Part shown: positions 26,308 through 35,080 of the stretch, one piece after another
Numbering within the stretch: position 1 is the stretch's first letter
How the letters are laid out: each line of letters begins with the position of its first letter
From: Akkermansia sp.
GTDB lineage: Bacteria; Verrucomicrobiota; Verrucomicrobiia; Verrucomicrobiales; Akkermansiaceae
Direction of reading: 5' to 3'
Length of the DNA stretch: 64,000 nucleotides
Assembly (NCBI GenBank): GCA_030536145.1
Contig: JAUNQN010000007.1
Coordinates: forward strand, 1 to 64,000
Notes under the pieces: model-generated
Seen by the model: the letters and a program-made list of their open reading frames with translations, nothing else
Told to the model about the DNA's origin: nothing
The model's database searches: none
Translations under genes and position numbers: made by a program

Positions 26308-28173
26308 ATGCCGCGTATCCTCCAGGAATGCGTAGACCGCATCAAGGGCTCCATCGACATCGTGGAGCTGGTGGGCAAGTATGTGCAGCTGCGGCGCGCG
26401 GGCAACTCATGGAAGGCGTGCTGCCCGTTCCACGGGGAAAAGACGCCCTCCTTCCACGTGAACCCGGCGCGCCAGGCCTTCAAGTGCTTCGGCTGCGGCG
26501 TGGGCGGTGATGGCGTGAAGTTCGTGATGATGTTCGAGAACCTGGACTACCCGTCCGCCCTGCGCCGCATAGCGGATGCGAACGGAATCCCGGTCATCGA
26601 GGAGGAGGAGAACCCGGAGGCCGCCCGCCAGCGGCAGCTGCGCGCCCGCGTGGTGCAGCTGAATGCCCTGGCGGCAGACTATTTCCACCGCAAGCTCTGC
26701 CGTGACCGCAATGCGGACCACGTGCGCGCCTACCTGAAGCAGCGTGAATTCAACATAGAGGTAGCCAAGGCCTGGAACCTGGGCTGGGCGCCGCCGGACT
26801 ACCGGGAGTTTGCCGCCCTGGCCGCCAGCCGGCGCATGGACAACCGCCTTCAGGTGGAGGCCTACCTGCTGGGCTCCGGCAGGAGCGGGCAGTACCCCGT
26901 GTTCAGGGACAGGCTCATGTTCCCCATCCAGAACGTGCGCGGGGAGGTGGTGGGGTTCTCCGGCCGTATCATGCAGGAGGGGCAGGACCCCCGCAAGTAT
27001 GTGAACACGGCGGAAACCGTGGCCTTCCGCAAGGGTGAGCTGCTCTTCGGCCTGTTCAAGGCCACAGGCCCCATAGCCAAGGCGGGCATGTGCGTGGTGG
27101 TGTGCGAGGGGCAGCTGGATGTCATCGCCTGCCATGAGAAGGCGGACATACGCAACGCCGTGGCCGGCCTGGGCACCGCCTTTACGGAGGAGCACGCCAG
27201 GATGCTCCACAAGTACGCCAAGAAAGCCATCCTGTGCTACGACGGCGACAACGCCGGCATCAAGGCCAGCGAGAAGACCTTCCGCAAGCTGGCCCAAGTG
27301 GGCATGGACGTGTACCAGGCCACCCTGCCCCCGGGGGAGGACCCGGATTCCCTCATCCGCACGCAGGGGGCGGAGGCCCTGCGCCAGGCCATAGGGGATG
27401 CCCGTCCTTACCTGGAGGTGCGCGCTGGGGTGGAGCTGGCCAATATCAAGGATTCCAACGACCGCGCCTCCCTCATTCCCCGCATGGCGGACCTGGCGGC
27501 GGACCTGGCGGACCCCACCCGGCGTGATGTGGCTGTGGCAGACCTGGCCACCCGCCTGAACACCGGACTGGATACCTTCCGCGATACCGTCAACGGCATC
27601 ATCCGCGCCCGCAAGGACGCCCCGCAGGACTACGCCCGCCGTGAGCCGGAGCCGGATTACGGGGAGTACGGCGAGTATGGGGACACCGCGCCCCTGGAGG
27701 ACGCAGCCGCCCTGCCGGAAGAGCCGCAGGCCCCCGTGGTGCCCATCCGCATCCACCCCACGCTGCTGGATATCATCCGCCTGGCGGCGCAGAACAAGCA
27801 GATGCAGGATATGTTCGTGGACCGCATCATGGACCTGCAAATCCCCATCGGCAAGCTGCCGGGCGGCGCCGTGCTGCAGGGCCTGCTGGAGCAGCTGCCC
27901 GCACCGGGGGATGCGGATGCCTGGCAGGCGTTCCTGGCCACCCTGCGCCCGGAGCAGGCCGCGGGGCTGCGCGGGGTATCCAATGCCGAGGTGCGCATCG
28001 ACGATGCCCCGGACACCTATGTGAACCAGGCTTGCGATGCCGCCACCCGCGCCGCCATCATGGCGGATATCGATACGCTGCAAGCCCAGATCCGCTCCGG
28101 CGGGCTCTCCCCGGAGCAGTACATGGAGCTGCATGAGCGCTGCGTGGAGCTGCGGAGCCTGCTGGGCCAATAG
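26308..28173 (+). CDS. dnaG: DNA primase DnaG
   Basis: 621 residues. Zinc-binding domain with C-P-F-H (39-42) and C-F-G-C-G (60-64), then the RNA-polymerase core with R-L-M-F-P-I and G-E-V-V-G-F-S-G-R, and the TOPRIM site V-V-V-C-E-G-Q-L-D-V followed by Y-D-G-D-N-A-G. The C-terminal helicase-binding part is poorly conserved but of normal length. It makes RNA primers for the replication fork together with DnaB. No rpoD or rpsU beside it, unlike the classical macromolecular synthesis operon. Confidence 0.95.
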   Translation: MPRILQECVDRIKGSIDIVELVGKYVQLRRAGNSWKACCPFHGEKTPSFHVNPARQAFKCFGCGVGGDGVKFVMMFENLDYPSALRRIADANGIPVIEEEENPEAARQRQLRARVVQLNALAADYFHRKLCRDRNADHVRAYLKQREFNIEVAKAWNLGWAPPDYREFAALAASRRMDNRLQVEAYLLGSGRSGQYPVFRDRLMFPIQNVRGEVVGFSGRIMQEGQDPRKYVNTAETVAFRKGELLFGLFKATGPIAKAGMCVVVCEGQLDVIACHEKADIRNAVAGLGTAFTEEHARMLHKYAKKAILCYDGDNAGIKASEKTFRKLAQVGMDVYQATLPPGEDPDSLIRTQGAEALRQAIGDARPYLEVRAGVELANIKDSNDRASLIPRMADLAADLADPTRRDVAVADLATRLNTGLDTFRDTVNGIIRARKDAPQDYARREPEPDYGEYGEYGDTAPLEDAAALPEEPQAPVVPIRIHPTLLDIIRLAAQNKQMQDMFVDRIMDLQIPIGKLPGGAVLQGLLEQLPAPGDADAWQAFLATLRPEQAAGLRGVSNAEVRIDDAPDTYVNQACDAATRAAIMADIDTLQAQIRSGGLSPEQYMELHERCVELRSLLGQ

Positions 28174-28193
28174 GAAAAACCTTTCGTCCCGCC

Positions 28194-29159
28194 ATGAAAC
28201 GCGCGCTCAAACCCATCCTTCTCCTGCTCCCCGTGCTGGCGCTTCTGCTGGTGTCGGGCTGCACCATGCTCTCCCTGAAAGAAGCCCCGGCGGATGCCCC
28301 CGCACCGCCCCCTGCCCTGGCGGCAGAGCTGCGCCGCGGGGTGGAGACGCTCTGCGCGCACCCGCGCTACGGTGCCACGCTCTCCCGCGCGCAGGAATAC
28401 ATTGCCGCAGAGCTGGCCGCCGCCGGGTACGCCGTGCGCTACCAGGAGTTCACCAATGCGGAAGGCACGTTCCGCAACATTATTGCAGAGCGCACCGGCA
28501 CCCAACCGGGCCGCTACGTGGTGGGCGCGCACTACGATGCCTGCGAGCCCGCCGACCCGCAGGACAGCAACCCTGGCGCGGATGACAACGCCAGCGCCGT
28601 GGCGGCCCTGCTGGCCCTGGCCCGCCGCCTGCCCGCCCACCCGCGCCACACGGTGGAGCTGGTGTTCTACGCCTGCGAGGAGCCGCCCTGGTTCGGCACG
28701 GAGGGCATGGGCAGCCACGCCCACGCCCAGCTCTGCAACCCGCAGGATACCCTGGGCATGGTCTGCCTGGAGATGCTGGGCTGCTTTTCAGATGCGCCCG
28801 GCTCCCAGCCCGCGCTCTTTCCCGGCCACAGCCTGCTGCTGCCCACGCAGGGCAATTTCATAGCCGTGGTGGGCAACCTGGATTCCGTCTCCCTGGGCCG
28901 CAGCGCCCAGCGCCACCTGCGCCGCCACATCCGCACCCTGCGCGTCAACGTGCCCTTTGCCGGGGATACCCCGCTCTACTTCAGCGACCACCGCAACTAC
29001 GCCCCGCGCGGCATTCCCTCCATCATGGTCACGGATACCGCCATGCTCCGCAACCACCGCTACCATGAGCGGCAGGACACGCCGGACACCCTGGACTACA
29101 CCCGCATGGCGGCTGTCACCCAGGGCGTGCTCTCCCTTGTCCGGGAGCTGGCCTACTGA
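28194..29159 (+). CDS. M28-family metallopeptidase lipoprotein
   Basis: 321 residues. Signal peptide with lipobox L-V-S-G-C (Cys23). Zinc-peptidase motifs of family M28: G-A-H-Y-D-A (His and Asp), G-A-D-D-N-A-S (bridging Asp), Y-A-C-E-E-P-P (general base Glu and ligand) and a late His in F-S-D-H-R-N-Y. These are aminopeptidases or glutaminyl-cyclase-like enzymes with two zinc ions. It follows dnaG by 20 bp and overlaps the convergent DUF3592-like gene by 7 bp. Confidence 0.85.
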   Translation: MKRALKPILLLLPVLALLLVSGCTMLSLKEAPADAPAPPPALAAELRRGVETLCAHPRYGATLSRAQEYIAAELAAAGYAVRYQEFTNAEGTFRNIIAERTGTQPGRYVVGAHYDACEPADPQDSNPGADDNASAVAALLALARRLPAHPRHTVELVFYACEEPPWFGTEGMGSHAHAQLCNPQDTLGMVCLEMLGCFSDAPGSQPALFPGHSLLLPTQGNFIAVVGNLDSVSLGRSAQRHLRRHIRTLRVNVPFAGDTPLYFSDHRNYAPRGIPSIMVTDTAMLRNHRYHERQDTPDTLDYTRMAAVTQGVLSLVRELAY

Positions 29160-29407
29160 GCGGTCTTGCGGGCTTTCAAACGGCTTGCCAACAGGTAGGA
29201 GAGGCCGATGAGCAGCGTGACCAGCCCGAAAACGCCCCCGACCAGGCATCCGAAGTAGTTGTCCGGCAGGTTGTCGGGATATGATTCCTGCGGGTCGGCG
29301 GGGTTGTAGAGTACCGTCAGCTTCTCACCCTTGGCGTAGGAGGGCGGGCTGCTGAACGTCTGCTGCATCCCGGAATACTCCTTGCCCCCCGCCTCAATTC
29401 CAGGCAT
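29153..29407 (-). CDS. Short DUF3592-like membrane protein, N-terminally reduced
   Basis: 84 residues from ATG 29407, one base after the comEC stop. The segment G-G-K-E-Y-S-G and V-L-Y-N-P-A-D-P-Q-E matches the extracytoplasmic part of DUF3592 proteins, and one membrane helix (C-L-V-G-G-V-F-G-L-V-T-L-L-I-G-L) follows. DUF3592 proteins normally start with another membrane helix and ~40 more residues, absent here; the frame upstream runs antisense to comEC. It could be a truncated relic or a minimal version cotranscribed with comEC. Confidence 0.5.
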   Translation of the reverse strand: MPGIEAGGKEYSGMQQTFSSPPSYAKGEKLTVLYNPADPQESYPDNLPDNYFGCLVGGVFGLVTLLIGLSYLLASRLKARKTAQ

Positions 29408-29408
29408 G

Positions 29409-31565
29409 TTACACGGCGCACACCTCATCATCATGCAAGCGGATGATTTGGACGCGGGGCGGGAAATCCGCCGGGACCAGGGGCAGCTCTGCACCGGGCA
29501 GAATGATGATGCGGCGGGCACCCGTAGCGCGGAGCAAGGCGGGGTCCTGCACGGGCTGCAGGGGGTGCTTCCCCAGGATAACGGTATCCGCATGCAGCTC
29601 CTCCGGCGGCAGGGAAAGCAGGGTGTCTGCCGGGGCATCCCCCACATACAACACGCGGCGCCCGCCCTGCTGCCAGATGACCACGGGGGCGGAATCCCGC
29701 GCCCCCGGCGCAGCTGGATACACGGAGAAGACCCCGCCGGGGGTGGTGAGGCGCAGCCCGCCCTGCGGCAGGGAATCATGGTGCATCACCCGCAGCCCGG
29801 GGAGCTGGCGGCACATGTACTCCGCGCCGCCGCCCAGGGAGGCTCGCTTGCCCGTGACCAGAAGGGCGGCAGGGGAAAAGCCGGAATAGAACAGCCAGGG
29901 GCGCACATGGAAGGAGGCGGTGCGCTCATTCCCGCAATTGACGAGCAGGCCGGGATTCCCCAGCACGCACACGCTGCCGCCGTACCGCTGCGTGTACACC
30001 GCGGCGGCATCCACCGGCATGGGGGTATGCACGGGCAGGTAGGACCCCGGCAGGCTGCCGAAGGCTCCCACCACCGCCAGCAGCCAGCCGCTGCATTTCA
30101 GCGCGCAGAAATCCAGCGCTCCCCCCAGCAGCGGTACCCAGCCCAGCAGCAGGGTCATGATACCGCAGAACATCAGCGGCAGCAGCAGCGCCGCCACCGC
30201 CATGTTGGCCACGGCGGACCAGGGCGTGACCGCATGGAAGCAGCACAGGGTGACGGGCAGCGAGACCAGCCAGGCACTCACGGACACCACCGCACAGGCG
30301 CGCAGGTCGGAATCCCGGTTGCTCAAGAAGCGCTGCATGGGGCTCCACAGGCGCTTGGGCAGGTAGTCGTCCGGCGCATACAGGGGGCGGTCATGCCGGC
30401 ACAGGAACACGCCCGCGCAGATTCCGGCGTACACGGTGAAGGAGAGCAGGAACCCCGCATCATGGATGCGGAAGGGCTCCAAGAGCAGCACCAGCAGGGC
30501 GGCAAAGCTCCAGGTATTGGCCATGCCCACGCGGCGGCGCAGCATGTAGCCGAACAGCACCACCGCCAGCATGAGCAGCGCGCGGAAAGCCGGCAGGGCG
30601 CAGCCCGTGCACACCACATACGCCCCCACCAGCAGCAGCACCACCGGGCGCGCCACCGCCGGACGCAAGCGGCAGAACAGCAGCAGTTTCCAGAATATGC
30701 CGAACACCAGCGCCACATGCAGCCCGCTCACAGCAAACACATGCAGGCAGCCGCCGCGGCGGAATCCCTCCATGGTATCCTCAGCGGCGGCAGCCTTGTC
30801 CCCCAGCACCATGGCGCAGAGCACCTGGCGGCGCGGGTCCGCCTCCGTACCGGGCGGCATCAGCTGTTTCTCCAGCATGCGGCGGATATCCAGCCCGGCA
30901 CGCCGCAAATCCACCAGGGAAAGCGCATGCCCGGTGGCGCGCCCCTCCGTATAGTCCAGGGAAAGGGCTATCCCCTGGCCGCGCCGCCAGGCGGCGGCAT
31001 CAAACATGCCGGGTACCGGGGGCGGAGCCTGCTCCACGGGAATCCCGCGTGCCTCCACATCATCCCCTAGGGAAAAGGGCATCCCGCCGCGCTCCCCGCG
31101 CAGCACCACGGATGGCCCGGCAGATGTTTCCAGCACGCAACCGCGCTCCAGGTCCCGCACCACCCTGCCCTGTACCGCCAGGCAGCCCTGCTGCTCGGCG
31201 GCATCCCGCAGCAGGCGCCCCTGCTGCTCCAAATCCAGCCCGTGCAGGTAGGCCACCGCCGCGCAAAGCACGGCACACATGCCGATGCGCCACAGGCGGT
31301 ACGCGGCGCAGGGTACCAACAGCGCCGCCACGGCGGCAAACCACAGAGTGTTCCCGTACAGGGCCATCAAGGAACCCAGCACCGCCAGTAGCGGCAGCAG
31401 CAGGGGAGCCCCCAGCAGGAAGCGCCGCAAACCGCCGTACCGCACATAATCCCACGCCCGCACCGCATACCCCCACAAAGCGGCAAACAGGGCGCACAGC
31501 AGGCGCACCATCCCTGCCCAAAGCGGGGATGAAGCTGCACCGTGCTGTGGCGTGGCGTATTCCAT
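29409..31565 (-). CDS. comEC: ComEC/Rec2-type DNA uptake channel
   Basis: 718 residues with ~10 membrane segments. The competence core is present: V-F-A-V-S-G-L-H-V-A-L-V-F and the preceding G-D-K-A-A-A motif. ComEC forms the inner-membrane channel for single-stranded DNA in transformation. The C-terminal metallo-beta-lactamase-like domain has lost its H-x-H-x-D-H motif: the expected site reads L-L-V-T-G-K-R-A-S-L-G-G-G. A Shine-Dalgarno-like AGGAG lies about 9 bases before ATG 31565, unusual in this window. Confidence 0.85.
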   Translation of the reverse strand: MEYATPQHGAASSPLWAGMVRLLCALFAALWGYAVRAWDYVRYGGLRRFLLGAPLLLPLLAVLGSLMALYGNTLWFAAVAALLVPCAAYRLWRIGMCAVLCAAVAYLHGLDLEQQGRLLRDAAEQQGCLAVQGRVVRDLERGCVLETSAGPSVVLRGERGGMPFSLGDDVEARGIPVEQAPPPVPGMFDAAAWRRGQGIALSLDYTEGRATGHALSLVDLRRAGLDIRRMLEKQLMPPGTEADPRRQVLCAMVLGDKAAAAEDTMEGFRRGGCLHVFAVSGLHVALVFGIFWKLLLFCRLRPAVARPVVLLLVGAYVVCTGCALPAFRALLMLAVVLFGYMLRRRVGMANTWSFAALLVLLLEPFRIHDAGFLLSFTVYAGICAGVFLCRHDRPLYAPDDYLPKRLWSPMQRFLSNRDSDLRACAVVSVSAWLVSLPVTLCCFHAVTPWSAVANMAVAALLLPLMFCGIMTLLLGWVPLLGGALDFCALKCSGWLLAVVGAFGSLPGSYLPVHTPMPVDAAAVYTQRYGGSVCVLGNPGLLVNCGNERTASFHVRPWLFYSGFSPAALLVTGKRASLGGGAEYMCRQLPGLRVMHHDSLPQGGLRLTTPGGVFSVYPAAPGARDSAPVVIWQQGGRRVLYVGDAPADTLLSLPPEELHADTVILGKHPLQPVQDPALLRATGARRIIILPGAELPLVPADFPPRVQIIRLHDDEVCAV

Positions 31566-31695
31566 GGGTATCTCCTGTGTGCTGCTACAGGAAAACTATC
31601 CCACAAAATACGCATAATTGCAATCTTGCCCACAAAAACGCGCTCACAATATACTTATGCCGAACAACTTGCAAACATACGTCATACAATGGAGC

Positions 31696-31728
31696 ATGGG
31701 TGAAAAAGCACATGGCTTTTTCACCCAT
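31696..31728. terminator. Long perfect hairpin after copA
   Basis: A 14-bp perfect stem (31696-31709 with 31715-31728, 5-nt loop) lies between the copA stop and comEC. Read leftward it would end copA transcripts. No T-run outside the stem, though each arm carries five T or A inside it. Confidence 0.6.
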
Positions 31729-31765
31729 GAAAATACGTTGCCTGCTTACAACAAACAAGTTACCC

Positions 31766-33934
31766 CTAACCCAGGGCACTGCGGCGCAGGCGCAGGGAGG
31801 ACAGCACCACAAAGAGGCTGCTGGCGCACATGGCGGCGGCGCACGCGCCGGGGGCCACCACGGAATCCATGAGGGGGAAGAGCGCACCGCCCGCCACGGG
31901 AATGGCCACCAGGTTGTACAGGTAGGCCCAGAGCAGGTTGCGCTTGATGATATGCACCGCATCCCTGCTCTGCCAGATGGCGCGGGAGGCATCCTGCAAG
32001 TTGCTGCGGGTCAGGATGATACCGGCGCTGTTCTGAGCCACGTCCGTACCCATGCCCATGGCCATGGACACATCGGCAGCGGCCAGCGCGGGGGCATCGT
32101 TGATGCCGTCGCCAACCATAAGCACGCGGTACCCGGCGGCGCGCAGCTGTTTCACCAGCTCCACCTTGTCCTGCGGGCGCTGCTCCGCGCGGAAGTTGTC
32201 GATACCCGCCTGCAGGGCCATGGCCTCAGCGGTGCGCCGGTTGTCGCCCGTCACCATCATCACCCCCATGCCCAGGTTGAGCAGGGAGTTCACGGCCTCG
32301 GAGCTGCCGGGGCGCAGGCTGTCTGCCACGGCCACCATACCAGCCAGGGTACCGCCGCGGGCAATATAGAGGGGTGCCGCCACGGTGGGCACGGCAAGCG
32401 TGTTCACGGAAGAGGTATCCACGCCCAGCTCCTGCATGAAGAGGGCGTTTCCGGCGGCACAGGGCACGCCATCCACACTGGCCTGCACACCGCGCCCGGG
32501 GGTGTGGGAAAACCCGGTGGCGCGCACGGGGGTATCCGGCGCGGCCAGGAAGATGGCGCGGGCATAGGGATGGTTGCTGCGGCTCTCCAGCGCGGCGGCC
32601 AGCTCCAGCAGCCCCTGCTCCGTCATGCCGGGGGCGGCGGGCTCCACCTTGCACACGGAGGGCTTGCCGGAGGTCAGCGTCCCGGTCTTGTCCAGCACGG
32701 CAATGGTACACTTGCCCAGGTTCTCCAGGTCCTCCCCGTGGCGGAACACCACACCTGCCCTGGCGGCGCGGCCCGTGGCCACCATCACGGCCACCGGCGT
32801 GGCCAGGCCCAGCGCGCAGGGGCAGGAGACCACCAGCACGGATATGGCGCGGCCCAGCGCAAAGGCGGGGGTCATGCCCAGCCAGTACCACACGCCGCCC
32901 GCCACACAGGCCAGCAGGATGACCAGCGGCACCAGCACGGATGCCACGCGGTCCGCCGTGCGGGAAATCGGGGGCTTCACCGCCGCGGCATCATCCAGCA
33001 TGTGCAGCAGGCCGCTCAGACCGGAATCCGCGGGGGCGGCATCGGCCTTCACGGTCAGTGCATTGCTGCCGTTGATAGTTCCGGCGAACACCTTGCTGCC
33101 GGGAGACTTCTCCACGGGCAGGCTTTCCCCGGTGAAGGCGGACTCGTCAATCTCCGACACGCCCTCCACCACGGTGGCATCAGCCGGCACACGCGCACCG
33201 GGGCGCACCAGCAGGGAATCCCCGGGCATCACCTGGCGGGCGGGAATCTCCTGCTGCGTACCGTCCTGCTGCAGCAGGGTGGCCTGCTGCGGCAGCAGCC
33301 GCCGCAGGGAATCCAGGGCATCCCCGGCATGGCCGGTCACGCGGGCCTCCAGCCACTTGCCGAAGGTAACAATGGTAAGCACCATGGCGGCGCACTCCGC
33401 ATGGCCGGAACCGGTGTGCAGCCAGAAAACATCCGCCAAGCTGTACGCCACGGCGGCCCCGGCACCCAGGGCCACCAGCGTATCCATGTTGGGAGCCAGG
33501 TGCAGCGCAGCCTTGGCTCCGCGCACAAAATAGCCGCCGTTCAGCGCCAGCACCGGGGCCAGCAGCACCAGCTCATACAGGGCGGTGCCCTCCCTCCCCC
33601 AGCCGTGGCGCACATACAGCAGCGCCGCCAGGAACAGGGCACTCATGATAAAGCAGAACAGCTGCCCCGCACCCGTATCATGCACGGGCGCGGCAGCATC
33701 GTCCTTCAGGGGCTCCGCGCCGTAGCCGGCCTTCTTCACGGCGGCGGCTATTTCTTCTGCGGAGACCGCAGCGGCATCATGCGCCACGCGCATGCGGCAG
33801 GAAACCAGGTTCACATCCACCTGGGAAACGCCGTCCATGCGGCGCACCGCGGACTCCACGCGTCCGGCGCATGCGGCACAGTGCAGGCCGCTAAGCATAA
33901 AAAGGTTGACCTGGGGGCGGGGTTCCTGTTCCAT
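31766..33934 (-). CDS. copA: Copper-exporting P1B-type ATPase
   Basis: 722 residues from ATG 33934. One N-terminal heavy-metal domain with L-H-C-A-A-C (Cys19, Cys22), the transmembrane C-P-C motif in V-V-S-C-P-C-A-L-G, phosphorylation site D-K-T-G-T-L-T, and G-D-G-I-N-D-A-P-A-L in the hinge. This set is the Cu(I) exporter class. Start lies one base after the stop of the ankyrin gene, so the two are cotranscribed from the promoter at 34762-34789. No CueR- or CsoR-like gene is adjacent. Confidence 0.92.
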   Translation of the reverse strand: MEQEPRPQVNLFMLSGLHCAACAGRVESAVRRMDGVSQVDVNLVSCRMRVAHDAAAVSAEEIAAAVKKAGYGAEPLKDDAAAPVHDTGAGQLFCFIMSALFLAALLYVRHGWGREGTALYELVLLAPVLALNGGYFVRGAKAALHLAPNMDTLVALGAGAAVAYSLADVFWLHTGSGHAECAAMVLTIVTFGKWLEARVTGHAGDALDSLRRLLPQQATLLQQDGTQQEIPARQVMPGDSLLVRPGARVPADATVVEGVSEIDESAFTGESLPVEKSPGSKVFAGTINGSNALTVKADAAPADSGLSGLLHMLDDAAAVKPPISRTADRVASVLVPLVILLACVAGGVWYWLGMTPAFALGRAISVLVVSCPCALGLATPVAVMVATGRAARAGVVFRHGEDLENLGKCTIAVLDKTGTLTSGKPSVCKVEPAAPGMTEQGLLELAAALESRSNHPYARAIFLAAPDTPVRATGFSHTPGRGVQASVDGVPCAAGNALFMQELGVDTSSVNTLAVPTVAAPLYIARGGTLAGMVAVADSLRPGSSEAVNSLLNLGMGVMMVTGDNRRTAEAMALQAGIDNFRAEQRPQDKVELVKQLRAAGYRVLMVGDGINDAPALAAADVSMAMGMGTDVAQNSAGIILTRSNLQDASRAIWQSRDAVHIIKRNLLWAYLYNLVAIPVAGGALFPLMDSVVAPGACAAAMCASSLFVVLSSLRLRRSALG

Positions 33935-33935
33935 A

Positions 33936-34754
33936 TCAGTTGGCGGGTTCCAGGAGTTGCTCCACGTCGTCATTCGCCGCCAGGGAGGCGGCATCACGCC
34001 CCTCCTGGTTCTGCAGGGCGGGATTGGCCCCGCGCTTGAGCAGCAGTTTCACCATGGGCACATTGCCGTTCAGCGCGGCATGCATCAGCGCCGTGTTGCC
34101 CTCCGCATCGGCGGCATCCACCTTGGCTCCGCGCCCCAACAGATAGTCGGCCGTATCCACGTGGTCGCCCAGCACCGCCGCATGCAGCAGCAGCTGGCCG
34201 TCACACTCCGTATCTGCGGGCACGCCGTGGTCCAGCAGCAGCTCCAGCCCGGCGCGCCGACCCGCCCCGGCGGCAGCCAGCGCGGCGCGGCACAGCTCCT
34301 CCCGGTTCTCCGCAGCCTGCGGCAGGGCCAGGATTTCCTGCACCAGGGCCACGCCGCGTCCGCCGGAGGCAGCGGCCATGGCCAGCAGGCTCACGCCCTC
34401 GTCATTGCGGGCAAAGGGGGATATTTTCCCGCTGCGCCAAGACTCCTCCATACGCGCCACCTGCTGCTGTTCCTCGCGGGCATCCTCGTCCAGCTCCGTG
34501 GCAAACACCCAGGCGCAGCTGCCCAGCACCAGGTAAATGCAGCTCCAAATGCCGAGCACCAGCACCCCGGGGCGGTGGGATACCGCCCGCGCCAGCGCCA
34601 GTGCGCCGTTCACCAGCAGCCCGGTCAAGCACAGCGCCAGCGTCCAGGCCGTCACCATGCCGGCAGAGCCGCCCAGTTCCGCACCACCGACGGCATGCTG
34701 CACCAGCAAGGCTATGATAATCAAGAGCAAAATAGGATTAGCAAAGGCTTTCAT
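33936..34754 (-). CDS. Membrane protein with ankyrin repeats
   Basis: 272 residues from ATG 34754. Two or three membrane segments within the first ~95 residues (F-A-N-P-I-L-L-L-I-I-I-A-L-L-V and L-V-L-G-I-W-S-C-I-Y-L-V-L-G), then a soluble part with ankyrin repeats, clearest as D-A-E-G-N-T-A-L-M-H-A-A-L-N-G and Q-N-Q-E-G-R-D-A-A-S-L-A. It is the first gene ahead of copA, one base apart. Role unknown; a scaffold is the safest reading. Confidence 0.75.
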   Translation of the reverse strand: MKAFANPILLLIIIALLVQHAVGGAELGGSAGMVTAWTLALCLTGLLVNGALALARAVSHRPGVLVLGIWSCIYLVLGSCAWVFATELDEDAREEQQQVARMEESWRSGKISPFARNDEGVSLLAMAAASGGRGVALVQEILALPQAAENREELCRAALAAAGAGRRAGLELLLDHGVPADTECDGQLLLHAAVLGDHVDTADYLLGRGAKVDAADAEGNTALMHAALNGNVPMVKLLLKRGANPALQNQEGRDAASLAANDDVEQLLEPAN

Positions 34755-34761
34755 GCATACC

Positions 34762-34789
34762 AATATACCACATTGCCCCGCGCATGCAA
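34762..34789 (-). promoter_or_regulatory. Promoter of the ankyrin-copA operon (leaderless)
   Basis: Minus strand: TTGCAT, 16 bp, TATATT, then 7 nt to the ATG at 34754. Confidence 0.55.
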
Positions 34790-34853
34790 GCGCGGAACGT
34801 GCCACCGGGCAAAACAGCTACGCAGCCTAGCGGGATTATGACACAGCGCCCGC

Positions 34854-34881
34854 TTGCGGAAAAGGCGGGGCGTGGTATCAT
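34854..34881 (+). promoter_or_regulatory. Promoter of trpL-trpB-trpA
   Basis: TTGCGG, 16 bp, TATCAT, then 8 nt to the leader-peptide ATG at 34890. Divergent from the ankyrin-copA promoter. Confidence 0.55.
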
Positions 34882-34889
34882 GGGGGGCG

Positions 34890-34949
34890 ATGAACGACTT
34901 TTCCCACAGCGCAAACATGACGGAGGCCTGGAGCTGGCGACGCCCGTAA
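34890..34949 (+). CDS. trpL: trp operon leader peptide
   Basis: A 19-codon frame, MNDFSHSANMTEAWSWRRP, with stop at 34947-34949. The Trp-Ser-Trp codons (34929-34937) are 3-6 codons before the stop, the usual place for ribosome stalling. It begins eight bases after the -10 box, so the peptide would be read from the very 5' end of the mRNA. It precedes a terminator with a competing hairpin and then trpB. Confidence 0.8.
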   Translation: MNDFSHSANMTEAWSWRRP

Positions 34950-34955
34950 CGCTAG

Positions 34956-35039
34956 GGGAAGCACCATGGCGCGCCGTGCGGGCGCGCAACCGCAGTTTTC
35001 TGTAAACGCCTTGGCTTCCCGATGAAGCAAGGCGTTTTT
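34956..35039 (+). promoter_or_regulatory. trp transcription attenuator
   Basis: Two exclusive folds are visible. The terminator pairs 35005-35012 with 35029-35036 and 35014-35018 with 35024-35028. The antiterminator pairs GGGAAGC (34956-34962) with GCTTCCC (35014-35020), enclosing a 7-bp GC hairpin (34969-34975 with 34981-34987). A ribosome stalled at the Trp codons leaves 34956-34962 free and allows antitermination; one that reaches the stop codon at 34949 covers it and lets the terminator form. Confidence 0.75.
35005..35039 (+). terminator. Attenuator terminator upstream of trpB
   Basis: 13 bp of pairing with one bulged G at 35013, a 5-nt loop (35019-35023) and TTTTT at 35035-35039. About 41 bp before the trpB start. 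Confidence 0.85.
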
Positions 35040-35080
35040 CCATGCCACCACACAACCTTTAAACCACACAAGCCGATTTT

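Noticed and set aside
31618-31872. Plus-strand frame across the copA hairpin
   Set aside because: The frame reads through both arms of the hairpin and into antisense copA; no protein features.
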